Of a stretch of 22,631 bases of DNA, positions 1 through 7,149 are shown one piece after another. Under the pieces are notes generated by a model. That model searched no databases. It saw only the letters and a program-made list of their open reading frames with translations, and was not told the origin of the DNA. Position numbers and translations under genes: made by a program. This stretch comes from an uncultured Oscillospiraceae bacterium (GTDB lineage Bacteria > Bacillota > Clostridia > Oscillospirales > Oscillospiraceae): assembly GCA_934591845.1 (NCBI GenBank), contig CAKTPO010000029.1, positions 1-22,631 of the forward strand. Direction: 5' to 3'. The number at the start of each line of letters is the position of its first letter. Position 1 is the first letter of the stretch.

Positions 1-1
1 A

Positions 2-205
2 AAAACCTTCCCCGCCGGGGAAGGGGGACCGCCCGCAGGCGGTGGATGAGGGGCGGTACGGCGTTGTACGTTGTAGGAACAATGGGCGCAGAGGTTGAAG
101 CGTTTCTACGGATTCGCCTATTGTTTCTGGAATGTTTTACGCTGCCCCGCCCCTCATCAGTCAGGGCTATGCCCTGCCAGCTTCCCCGGAGGGGAAGCTT
201 TTGTA
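2..205. repeat. Palindromic intergenic repeat, copy 1
   Basis: A GC-rich unit of about 204 bp built of nested inverted repeats. It opens with a CCTTCCCC/GGGGAAGG hairpin (6-24) and an ACCGCC/GGCGGT hairpin (28-43). It then has GGATGAGGGGCGG (44-56), whose reverse complement recurs near 147-158, and closes with an AGCTTCCCC/GGGGAAGCTT hairpin (179-200). A second unit follows at 254. No gene is supported here: the overlapping ORFs on both strands are by-products of the palindrome. I read it as a dispersed non-coding repeat; its copy number elsewhere is unknown. Confidence 0.75.
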
Positions 206-253
206 CCGGCCTTTTGGGTGTCGGGTTTACCGGAACGCCACAGGGAAGCTCTC

Positions 254-606
254 AAAACCTTCCCCACCGGGGAAGGGGGACCGCCCGCAGGCGGTGGATG
301 AGGGGCGGTACGGCGTTGTACGTTGTAGGTACGGTGGGCGCAGAGGTAAAACGTTCCCCCCACATGTCATTCCGAGCGAACGCAGTGAGTCGAGGAATCC
401 ACGCAAGTTGCAGATTTTATCTTGTGGTGGTTCATCATCCCACGTGGTGGATTCCTCCACTCCGCTTATCGCTCCGGTCGGAATGACATAATGGGGGGAC
501 GTTTCTACGAATTCGCCTACAGTTTCTAGAGTGTTTCAGGTCGTACCGCCCCTCATCAGTCTCGGCTGCGCCGAGCCAGCTTCCCCGGAGGGGAAGCTTT
601 TGTACC
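254..606. repeat. Palindromic intergenic repeat, copy 2, interrupted by a MITE-like insert
   Basis: Same architecture and order of hairpins as copy 1, with long identical stretches (for example around 270-320 against 20-70). The closing GCTTCCCC/GGGGAAGC hairpin lies at about 579-600. Removing the insert at 356-498 plus one 5-bp duplication shortens it to about 204 bp, the length of copy 1. Contains no supported gene. Confidence 0.75.
356..498. mobile_element. MITE-like inverted-repeat element inside repeat copy 2
   Basis: A ~143-bp non-coding element. Its core ends are perfect 12-bp inverted repeats (ATGTCATTCCGA at 364-375 and its complement at 478-489). Outside them are runs of C (left) and G (right), so the terminal repeat extends further with small mismatches. 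ACGTT stands immediately outside both ends (351-355 and 499-503), consistent with a 5-bp target duplication. Copy 1 shows a comparable uninterrupted sequence (gcgtttctac). Too small to encode a transposase, so it must move in trans if at all. Repeats beginning GTCATTCCGA are, as I recall, common in gut Firmicutes. Confidence 0.7.
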
Positions 607-681
607 GGGCTTGGGGGGGCGGGAGAAAATGGGTGGGGCGTTTTGAAATTCTTAATTTTTTGTTGCTTTTTTTGGATGATA

Positions 682-710
682 TTGAAATAAGTGCCCGCTT
701 ATGGTAATAT
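682..710 (+). promoter_or_regulatory. Sigma-A-type promoter of the surface-protein gene
   Basis: TTGAAA (682-687) and TAATAT (705-710) are separated by exactly 17 bp. The preceding stretch is T-rich. The 5' untranslated region would be about 95 nt to the ATG at 814; I see no known riboswitch in it. Confidence 0.65.
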
Positions 711-813
711 GATATCAGAGAAAGAAGATTCTGAGACCGTGGTAGAAAGCTCATGGTGTCCGTGGGTTTTTCGGTACGGTTTGAGAACATTTTTTGGAAA
801 TGAGGGATCCATT

Positions 814-3800
814 ATGAAGAAGAAAACCATTCAAAGAGCCTTCGCCTGGGCCCTGACTTTGGTTATGGTTCTGTCTGCGGCACCCTTGGGTGTTTTTGCG
901 GAGGGCGAAGAAGAACAAAAGTGCACTTGCACGGTGAAATGCGGCGAGGTAGGCAATATAGACTGCCCCGTCTGTAACGAAAATGCGGAAAAATGCGCCG
1001 TTACGCCCCAGAAGCAGGAGGATGAGGAGAATAAAGACGGTGGATCCGGTACTCCGGACGTAGTGCCGCCTAAAACTGGCGGGGAAACCCCCTCCGGCGG
1101 TGAAGGAGGCCCCACCGGTAACGACACCACCAAGAGCGGCACCACCAACAGCGGCAGCGACAGCACCAACACCAACAACAGCAGCGCCAACAGCAGCAGC
1201 ACCGGTGGCGGCAAAACATCCGATCAGACCGGCGGAAGTGGCGACGGTACGACCACCGGGACAGGAAGCGGTTCCTCTGAAAGCAAAGGTACGCCTTCGG
1301 ACAAGGATGGAGAAGGCTCTGGCGGCAGCGGCACTGGCGAGAATACCGGTAACAAGACTGAAAAGAAGACATTTAGCATTTCTTTTAATGTCCAAGGGCA
1401 TGGTAATAAGCCCGAGGACATGACCACCGGTGAAGATGGCATGCTGACGGGCGGACTGCCTGCGCTTAATAATGTGGATGGCTTCACTTTTGTCGGCTGG
1501 TATCTGGACAAAGATTGCTCTGAAGGCAAAAAAGTTGAGAACGACTATCCGTTTACGGCGAACACCCCCCTGTACGCCAAGTGGACGGAGAACACGCCCA
1601 CCGGGACAGGAAGCGGTTCCTCTGGAAGCAAACAGGATGAATCTGATAAGTCCCAGAATTATGATGAAATAGGCTCTGACGACACTGGCAGCATCAGCGG
1701 AAGTACCATTACAACCAAAGCCTATAAAATCACCTTTAATACCCAGGGAAAAGGTAATGCTCCTCAGGAACAGTACACCGGCGAAGGTGGCAAACTGACG
1801 GGCGAGCTGCCTACGCTTGATAATGTGAATGGCTTCACTTTTGTCGGCTGGTATCTGGACAAAGATTGCTCTGAAGGCAAAAAAGTTGAGAACGGGGATA
1901 CATTTACCAAGAACACCGAACTCTACGCCAAGTGGACAGCCATTACTTACACCGTGGTTTTCCACCGCAATTACAGCACCCCAAACGAAACCTACACCCA
2001 GACATTTGGCTATAATTCATCTGACCAATTGGGATCAATCAGCCGGGATTACTATAATTTTGTTGGCTGGGCCGAGGCCCCTGACGGAAACGCAATATAC
2101 GAGCAAACGCATCCTGTGGATGACCTGTTTTTCGGGCAGGGAACCACGCTGGATCTCTATGCGGTATGGAGATATATACCCCGGGAGGTGACCTTTAACG
2201 CTTGCGGCGGCACGATCACAAAGGACGGCAAGGAGGTAACTTCTGATGAAGTAAAAACCCAGGAATCCCCCCTCAACACGGTAAAGGCCGAGGAGGTTCC
2301 CACCCCCACCCGGGAGGGCTATACATTCCTTGGCTGGTACGACCCGGAAACGAATAACAAGTTTTCCTTGAATACGCCCTACAATACGGAGACCACCCTG
2401 GAAGCCCGTTGGGTTGTTCTTAATAAACCGGATAATGTCACTCTTGGCGAGAACTTCCTGAATGAGAATTCAGAGAAACTGAAACCAGGCACCGAGAAAG
2501 TAGAAATTCGTGTAGAAGAAGTAAAGGATGAAACACACCTTAAACTAATCAAGATTGAATTGGGAGGAAAGCTGGACGGCAAGAATCTTCTGGCAGTATA
2601 CGACCTGTCCGTATATATGATAAAAGATAACGAGCATCAGCCCCTTACACCAGTCAAAGGCCTGATTCAGTTTGACTTCCCCGTGACCGGAAACGTGGCA
2701 GCCGTTTACCATAACAAAGACTCCATGCCCGTCTCCGATGGCAGCAAGGCAGGCTACCTCCAGAATGGCAGCACCCTGACCATCTGGGCCGACAGCTTTT
2801 CGCCCTATGCCATCGCTATCGACGGCTATCAGATTGAACTGGATCCCCAGGGCGGCACCCTTGCTGCGGATGTTTCCAATCCCATAATCACCAAGCTTGA
2901 TGGAACGCTGAAAGAGCCACTGCCCACGCCAACGAAAACCGGCTATACCTTCGGCGGCTGGTATCTAACGGCAGACTGCACTGGCAATAGAGTAACAGAT
3001 GATGCAAAATTTGAGACGAACGCCAAGCTTTACGCCAAGTGGGCACCCATTACTTACAAAGTGGTTTTCCACGACAATTACAGAAAACTGGAGAAGGAGG
3101 AAACCAGCGAGCAGACCCTTACCTATGATCAGGAAGAAGCACTGCATTACGATGATACCAAAATCAACCGGGACTACTATCATCTGGACGGCTGGGCCGA
3201 GACTCCTGACGGGAAAATTAAATATGAAACCGGGAGCAAAGTCAAGAACCTGTGTTCCCAGCAGGGGGCCGAAAAGCACCTCTATGCGGTATGGAGCTAT
3301 CAGCCCCAGACGGTGATCTTTGATGCCGACGGCGGCAAGATCAAAGACAACGGCCAGGAGGTATACTCTGTTATAGTACAAACCCAGGAATCCCCCATCA
3401 ACACGGTAAACGCCAAGAAAATCCCCGTCCCCGAGCTTCGGGAGGGGTACTACTTTGGCGGCTGGTACACCGAGAAAGATGGCAAGGGTGACCTGGTGAA
3501 GCCGGATAAAACGGAGTTTCCCCAGGGGCGGACTACGGTTTACGCCTATTGGATCAAGTTTGAGCCTGTCACCGTGACATTCAAGTGCCAGGGCGGCACC
3601 GCCCGCATTGGCTCTACGGATGTGAAAGAATTCACCATGCAGACCAAGTGGCCCGGCGTTCTGGACGGAACCCCCACCACCCCCAGCCGCAGCAGCTACA
3701 AGTTTGAGGGCTGGTACACCGCCGCCGGGGTGAAGGTGGATGAAGACACCCTGTTCCTGAAAGACTCCACCGTCTACGCCCGGTGGAAGCGTGCCGTATC

Positions 3801-3921
3801 CATCACCGGCAACCCCCGCACCGGCGACCAGGTAAAACTGGAAGCGGCCATTGCCATTCTGGTGGCCGCCGCCATCGGCCTGGGTGCCACGGTGGTGCTC
3901 AAGAAGCGGAAAGACAAATAA
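814..3921 (+). CDS. Cell-wall-anchored InlB B-repeat surface protein
   Basis: A secreted, probably sortase-anchored protein of 1035 residues. Start chosen at ATG 814 because it gives a signal peptide (MKKK, then a hydrophobic run ending VFAEG) and has GAGG just upstream; the reading frame is open further 5' to 691. After the signal come a short Cys-rich patch, a long Gly/Ser/Thr/Asn linker, then about eight repeats ending GW...LYAKW or similar, as in the List_Bact_rpt/InlB B-repeat family. A non-repeat domain of about 140 residues sits between repeats four and five. The C-terminus has NPRTGD, a hydrophobic helix and KKRKDK, matching an NPxTG-type sorting signal. Two repeats share a 66-bp exact DNA duplication. 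Role is probably adhesion or envelope scaffolding; no enzymatic motif is seen. Monocistronic, closed by a hairpin at 3936. Confidence 0.88.
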   Translation: MKKKTIQRAFAWALTLVMVLSAAPLGVFAEGEEEQKCTCTVKCGEVGNIDCPVCNENAEKCAVTPQKQEDEENKDGGSGTPDVVPPKTGGETPSGGEGGPTGNDTTKSGTTNSGSDSTNTNNSSANSSSTGGGKTSDQTGGSGDGTTTGTGSGSSESKGTPSDKDGEGSGGSGTGENTGNKTEKKTFSISFNVQGHGNKPEDMTTGEDGMLTGGLPALNNVDGFTFVGWYLDKDCSEGKKVENDYPFTANTPLYAKWTENTPTGTGSGSSGSKQDESDKSQNYDEIGSDDTGSISGSTITTKAYKITFNTQGKGNAPQEQYTGEGGKLTGELPTLDNVNGFTFVGWYLDKDCSEGKKVENGDTFTKNTELYAKWTAITYTVVFHRNYSTPNETYTQTFGYNSSDQLGSISRDYYNFVGWAEAPDGNAIYEQTHPVDDLFFGQGTTLDLYAVWRYIPREVTFNACGGTITKDGKEVTSDEVKTQESPLNTVKAEEVPTPTREGYTFLGWYDPETNNKFSLNTPYNTETTLEARWVVLNKPDNVTLGENFLNENSEKLKPGTEKVEIRVEEVKDETHLKLIKIELGGKLDGKNLLAVYDLSVYMIKDNEHQPLTPVKGLIQFDFPVTGNVAAVYHNKDSMPVSDGSKAGYLQNGSTLTIWADSFSPYAIAIDGYQIELDPQGGTLAADVSNPIITKLDGTLKEPLPTPTKTGYTFGGWYLTADCTGNRVTDDAKFETNAKLYAKWAPITYKVVFHDNYRKLEKEETSEQTLTYDQEEALHYDDTKINRDYYHLDGWAETPDGKIKYETGSKVKNLCSQQGAEKHLYAVWSYQPQTVIFDADGGKIKDNGQEVYSVIVQTQESPINTVNAKKIPVPELREGYYFGGWYTEKDGKGDLVKPDKTEFPQGRTTVYAYWIKFEPVTVTFKCQGGTARIGSTDVKEFTMQTKWPGVLDGTPTTPSRSSYKFEGWYTAAGVKVDEDTLFLKDSTVYARWKRAVSITGNPRTGDQVKLEAAIAILVAAAIGLGATVVLKKRKDK
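1478..1543 (+). repeat. 66-bp exact in-frame repeat, first copy
   Basis: Identical base for base to 1829-1894, 351 bp (117 codons) downstream, in the same frame. It encodes the GFTFVGWYLDKDC core of two neighbouring InlB B repeats. The flanking parts of the two repeat units have diverged, so this core was recently duplicated or homogenised. Confidence 0.9.
1829..1894 (+). repeat. 66-bp exact in-frame repeat, second copy
   Basis: Second copy of the segment at 1478-1543. Recombination between them would delete exactly one 117-residue unit without a frameshift. Confidence 0.9.
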
Positions 3922-3935
3922 TACCCCATAAACCA

Positions 3936-3964
3936 CACCGCCCCCGGAAAAACCGGGGGCGGTG
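3936..3964. terminator. Shared hairpin terminator between convergent genes
   Basis: A perfect 12-bp GC-rich stem (3936-3947 with 3953-3964) and an AAAAA loop, 15 bp after the surface-protein stop and 16 bp before the stop of the minus-strand ATPase. No strong T-run follows on either strand, so the direction is uncertain. Position and stability suggest it serves both transcripts. Confidence 0.7.
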
Positions 3965-3979
3965 CTTGTATATAGGGGG

Positions 3980-4768
3980 TCATTGACCTGCGCTGAACAG
4001 CATCCGGTCCGACTCCACCTGGAAGGCTTTCAGTAACTCTTCCGGGGTCATGGAGGAGCGTTTGGTGCCAGAGAGTTCCAGAAGGACGCTGCCGTCTTTC
4101 ATCATAATGGTCCGGTTACCGAGGCTTAAGGCAGAGGGAATGTTGTGGGTGATCATCAGGCAGGTGATGCGGTGGTCTGCCACGATTTTTTTGGTCAGTT
4201 CCAGCACCTTTTCCGCCGTGGCCGGGTCTAAGGCGGCGGTGTGTTCGTCCAAAAGCAGCAGCTTGGGGGTCACCAGGGTGGCCATGAGCAGGGTCAGGGC
4301 CTGACGTTGGCCCCCGGACAGGAGCCCTACAGGGTGGTTCATCCGGTCTTCCAGACCCAGGCCCAGCATGGAGAGCCGGTCCCGGAACTCTAATCGGTCT
4401 TTTTTGGTAATGGTGGAAAAGGGGGAACGGCTGTGGCTGGCCCGCAAGTAAGCCAGGGCCAGATTTTCCTCAATGGTCATATTGGGGGCGGTACCCCGCA
4501 GGGGGTCCTGAAAAAGTCTGCCGATGAATTTGCCCCGCCTGTAGTCCGGCATCTGGGTGATGTCCTGGCCGTCTAAGACCACGCTGCCCCGGTCTAGGGG
4601 GAAGGAACCGGCAATGGCACCAAAGAGGGTGGATTTGCCCGCACCGTTGGAGCCCAGCACCGTGACAAAATCCCCGGCATCCAGGTGAAGGTTCACCCCT
4701 TGCAGGGCCTTTTTTTCATTGACGGTGCCTTTTCCAAAGGTTTTTTCCAAATTGGTCAGGGTCAGCAT
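3980..4768 (-). CDS. trpZ: ABC transporter ATP-binding protein (tryptophan uptake type)
   Basis: Cytoplasmic ATPase (262 aa) powering the permease encoded just upstream. Walker A GSNGAGKST (39-47), Q-loop Q87, signature LSGGQ (150-154), Walker B LLLLDE (170-175) and H-loop H208 are all present, so it should be active. Start taken at ATG 4768: AAAGGAGGGG lies at the right distance, and only one base separates it from the permease stop, which implies translational coupling. The longer open frame to 4813 reads back into the permease gene and was rejected. The order lipoprotein-permease-ATPase under a Trp T-box matches the trpXYZ systems of Firmicutes; the symbol is by context, since related ATPases serve other ligands. 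Confidence 0.85.
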   Translation of the reverse strand: MLTLTNLEKTFGKGTVNEKKALQGVNLHLDAGDFVTVLGSNGAGKSTLFGAIAGSFPLDRGSVVLDGQDITQMPDYRRGKFIGRLFQDPLRGTAPNMTIEENLALAYLRASHSRSPFSTITKKDRLEFRDRLSMLGLGLEDRMNHPVGLLSGGQRQALTLLMATLVTPKLLLLDEHTAALDPATAEKVLELTKKIVADHRITCLMITHNIPSALSLGNRTIMMKDGSVLLELSGTKRSSMTPEELLKAFQVESDRMLFSAGQ

Positions 4769-4769
4769 G

Positions 4770-5642
4770 TTATACCCCTCCTTTCTTTTCCGCCCGCAGG
4801 GCCGGAATACCAATGGCCAGGGCCACGATCACGGCGGAAATCAGCTTCAGGCACTCACTGGGCAGATCCAGCCGCAGGGCAATGGCGATGATGAACCGGT
4901 AGAGAATGCTGCCAAGGACGGCGCCAAAGGCCTTTTTCCCGATGCTGCCCTTTCTGGTCAAGGTCTCCCCGATGATGAGGGAGGCAAGACCAATAATCAC
5001 CATGCCGGTGCCCAGATTGATGTCCGCGGTTTTCTGGTACTGGGCCAGCAGCCCGCCGGACAGGGCCGTCAGGGCGTTGGCCATGCACAGGCCCACGGTT
5101 ACGGTAAAGGCCGTGTTGATGGAGCTGGCCCGAACCATATCCGGGTTGTCTCCCGTGGCCCGGATGGAAAGCCCCAGCCGGGTCTTGAGAAACAGTACCA
5201 GAAGCCCTGCGGTAAGCACCGCCAGCACTGCCGCAGGCAATAGCCGGTAGTAGGCACCTAAAAAGGGTTTCAGCACCGTAAACACCGTGGGGGCTTTCAG
5301 CATGCTGACGTTGGAGGAAAAGCCCATAACCGCCAGATTCACGGTATACAGCCCCGTATTGGTGATGATGCCCGCCAAAATCGAGGGAATGCGCATTCTG
5401 GTCTGCAAAAAGGCGGTGATGAAGCCCGCGGCGGCTCCGGCCATCATGGCCAGGGGGATGGCCAGGAAGGGGTGGCCCGCCACGGCCACGGTGGCAGACA
5501 CGGCGCAGCCCAGGGTAAAGGCCCCGTCGGTGGTCATATCCGCAATGTTCAGGGTTTTGTAGCTCAAAAACAGGGCCAGGGCGACCAGGGCGTAAATGCA
5601 GCCCAGCTCCAAGGCGCTGCAAACAAGGGCAGTTGAAATCAT
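4770..5642 (-). CDS. trpY: ABC transporter permease (tryptophan uptake type)
   Basis: Integral membrane protein of 290 aa with about eight hydrophobic segments, resembling the BPD_transp_2 family (branched-chain-type permeases) found beside ABC_sub_bind lipoproteins. The loop ATGDNPDMVRASS around residue 160-175 resembles the conserved cytoplasmic contact loop for the ATPase. AAAGGAG precedes the ATG at 5642. It follows the lipoprotein gene after a 54-bp gap holding a stable hairpin, and is followed by the ATPase with a 1-bp gap. Substrate is inferred as tryptophan only from the T-box. Confidence 0.85.
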   Translation of the reverse strand: MISTALVCSALELGCIYALVALALFLSYKTLNIADMTTDGAFTLGCAVSATVAVAGHPFLAIPLAMMAGAAAGFITAFLQTRMRIPSILAGIITNTGLYTVNLAVMGFSSNVSMLKAPTVFTVLKPFLGAYYRLLPAAVLAVLTAGLLVLFLKTRLGLSIRATGDNPDMVRASSINTAFTVTVGLCMANALTALSGGLLAQYQKTADINLGTGMVIIGLASLIIGETLTRKGSIGKKAFGAVLGSILYRFIIAIALRLDLPSECLKLISAVIVALAIGIPALRAEKKGGV

Positions 5643-5666
5643 GGTGGACTCCTTTACATTCTCACA

Positions 5667-5688
5667 GGGGAGCCCCGAAAGGCTCCCC
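5667..5688 (-). promoter_or_regulatory. Intercistronic hairpin between lipoprotein and permease genes
   Basis: Perfect 8-bp stem GGGGAGCC/GGCTCCCC with a 6-nt loop. Read in the operon's direction it has no U-run after it, so it is not a convincing terminator of the operon. The run of T lies on the other strand side. Such a hairpin can protect the 3' end of the lipoprotein message and so raise binding-protein yield over permease, which is inferred here. Confidence 0.6.
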
Positions 5689-5696
5689 TTATTTTT

Positions 5697-6683
5697 TTAT
5701 TCCGTGGTGACTTCTTTCACGGTTCCGGCCATGGAGGAGAAGACACTGTAGTCTAGATTCAAAACCTTGGCGGTGTCGGTGTTCACGGTGATGATGCCGC
5801 CGTCCATCACGTGGTACTCGGGAACTTCCCCGCCCAGGAGGATGTCAACGGCCATATCGGCGGTGTAGGCCCCCAGCTCGCTGTAGTTCACGCCGCAGGT
5901 GGTAAAGGCACCGGCGGTGACGAAAGAATCGGCGCCAGTGTAGAACGGAATACCCGCCTCATTCAGGATTTCTGCCACGGCACCGGCGGCAGCCATGACC
6001 GTATTGTCCGTGGGGGTGAACACCGCCTGGACACGGCCTACCAGGGCACTGGCAGCGGTGAGAATTTCATCGGTGGAGTTTCCGGTCTTTTCAATGTAGG
6101 CAATGCCCTTGGCATCCAGGTATTCCTTTGCCTGGGCAATGGGGGTGGCGGAGTTGATCTCACTGTTGGAGTACAGCAGGCCCACGGTTTCCACTTCCGG
6201 CTGGACGGCAAAGAGCATATCCATGATCTGCTGGGTGTTCAGGGCATCGGAAGTGCCGGTGACGTTGGCAATGCCGGTGAGCTCCGAAGAAGCGGGGTCA
6301 GAGATGGCGGCGTAGATCACGGGAGTCTTGGTCTCCTCGGTGGCGGTGGCCATGGTGGTGGCGGCCAGGGTGGCAATGGGGAGGATGGCATCATAGCCGT
6401 CGGAGACCACCTGGGCCCCGATTTGATTCAGGACAGAGGCATCATTCTGGCCGTTGAATTCCTTGTAGGTGATGGTGATGTTTTTTTCCGCGGCCTTGGC
6501 ATCCAGCTCCTTTTCCATGGCCAGACGAATTTCATCCAAAGAGCTGTGATCCAGCTGCTGGACAATGGCCACTTTGAAACTGGTTTTTTCCGTATCGGCG
6601 CTGCCCTGGGGGGCAGAAGCGCAGCCGGTGAAAGACAGGGTGATAAGAGACAGGGCGCACAGCGCAGACAGAAGCTTTTTCAT
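5697..6683 (-). CDS. trpX: ABC transporter substrate-binding lipoprotein (tryptophan type)
   Basis: Extracytoplasmic ligand-binding lipoprotein of 328 aa. The N-terminus MKKLLSAL, a hydrophobic core and LSFTGC give a lipobox with the lipidated Cys at residue 21, then a short polar tether. The body resembles the ABC_sub_bind (PF04392) fold: KVAIVQQLDHSSLDEI at the start of the first lobe, a motif like TPVIYAAISDP, and a late GVNYSELG segment, all typical of this family. AAAGGAG lies 8 bases before the ATG at 6683. It is the first full-size gene of the operon and lies behind a T-box with a UGG specifier and a short leader ORF, which argue for tryptophan (or an indole relative) as ligand. Confidence 0.87.
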   Translation of the reverse strand: MKKLLSALCALSLITLSFTGCASAPQGSADTEKTSFKVAIVQQLDHSSLDEIRLAMEKELDAKAAEKNITITYKEFNGQNDASVLNQIGAQVVSDGYDAILPIATLAATTMATATEETKTPVIYAAISDPASSELTGIANVTGTSDALNTQQIMDMLFAVQPEVETVGLLYSNSEINSATPIAQAKEYLDAKGIAYIEKTGNSTDEILTAASALVGRVQAVFTPTDNTVMAAAGAVAEILNEAGIPFYTGADSFVTAGAFTTCGVNYSELGAYTADMAVDILLGGEVPEYHVMDGGIITVNTDTAKVLNLDYSVFSSMAGTVKEVTTE

Positions 6684-6741
6684 AATTAGAACTCCTTTTT
6701 GAATTGAAAAATTTTGAAATTTGATGGGTTTGTCCTTGATT

Positions 6742-6771
6742 TCACCATCGTCTCCCGGGATGATTTTTCAT
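6742..6771 (-). CDS. Candidate 9-residue Trp leader peptide MKNHPGRRW
   Basis: A short ORF in the leader RNA, between the T-box terminator and the lipoprotein gene. A perfect AGGAGG (6781-6786) stands 9 bases before its ATG, at least as strong as the ribosome sites of the main genes. The ninth codon, UGG, is the only Trp codon and directly precedes UGA. The bases CGAUGG at its end can pair weakly with CCCAUC about 20 nt downstream. This architecture fits a tryptophan-sensing or ribosome-stalling leader peptide, but no product or function is shown. It could also be a fortuitous ORF, although the strong ribosome site then has no purpose. Confidence 0.6.
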   Translation of the reverse strand: MKNHPGRRW

Positions 6772-6793
6772 AGCAATGTCCCTCCTGAAAATG

Positions 6794-6828
6794 AAAAAAG
6801 CCCCTGTTCCCCCTAGGGGGGAACAAGG
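6794..6828 (-). terminator. T-box intrinsic terminator
   Basis: A 12-bp stem including one G-U pair (6802-6813 with 6817-6828) and a CUA loop, followed in the operon direction by UUUUUU (6794-6799). It lies just after the T-box antiterminator sequence and would be replaced by the antiterminator when uncharged tRNA binds. Confidence 0.9.
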
Positions 6829-7080
6829 ACAGAAATGATCAATTCTGCGGTACCACCTTGTTTGCCGAAAAAATTCGACCGCTCAGCACGGTGCCAACAC
6901 ACCGTCTGCCCCATAACGCTGGCATTGCGTCAGAAGATACTTAGGATACTCTGTTCTCTCTGCCCTCGGCGGCCCATTTGCTGCTCCGCTTTTCGCCCCG
7001 CTCTCAGCCCCCGGGACTCTCTGTGGATGCGCTTACAGCTTTACTTCCGCTTCATAGGTTTGTCTTTTGAAGTTGGTTTG
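6794..7080 (-). promoter_or_regulatory. T-box riboswitch, tryptophan specifier (UGG)
   Basis: Minus-strand leader of the trpXYZ-type operon. The T-box sequence AAGGUGGUACCGCAG is at 6845-6859 and the terminator at 6794-6828. Stem I can be traced: GCGG (7047-7050) pairs with CCGC (6969-6972), and GCUG (7036-7039) with CAGC (6980-6983). These enclose an internal loop with AGUA on the 5' side and AAAUGGG on the 3' side. The only complete sense codon at the specifier position is UGG (6974-6976), Trp. The AGAGAG distal motif follows the 5' strand. Uncharged tRNA-Trp should favour read-through into the transporter genes. Confidence 0.92.
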
Positions 7081-7109
7081 GTTATACCACCAATTTGTGC
7101 GTTTGTCAA
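7081..7109 (-). promoter_or_regulatory. Sigma-A promoter of the T-box/transporter operon
   Basis: Perfect TTGACA (complement of 7104-7109), a 17-bp spacer, and TATAAC (complement of 7081-7086). Transcription would begin near 7074, just ahead of stem I of the T-box, so lexA read-through is not needed. Confidence 0.85.
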
Positions 7110-7149
7110 GAACTTTTTTCCGTGACGGGTGGATTTATTTGGAGTTTCC

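Noticed and set aside
1..606. CRISPR array
   Set aside because: The repeats are palindromic ~204-bp units, two copies only, with no regular short repeats and spacers; no cas gene in the window.
751..1965. 404-aa open frame on the minus strand and several plus-strand frames across the surface-protein gene
   Set aside because: Antisense or shifted shadows of a repetitive GC-rich gene; no ribosome sites, composition driven by Gly/Ser/Thr repeats on the coding strand.
2965..3936. 323-aa minus-strand frame
   Set aside because: Shadow of the surface-protein gene; no start signal and no recognisable protein.
5811..6689. 292-aa plus-strand frame rich in Gly
   Set aside because: Antisense of the lipoprotein gene, which has signal peptide, lipobox, ribosome site and operon context.
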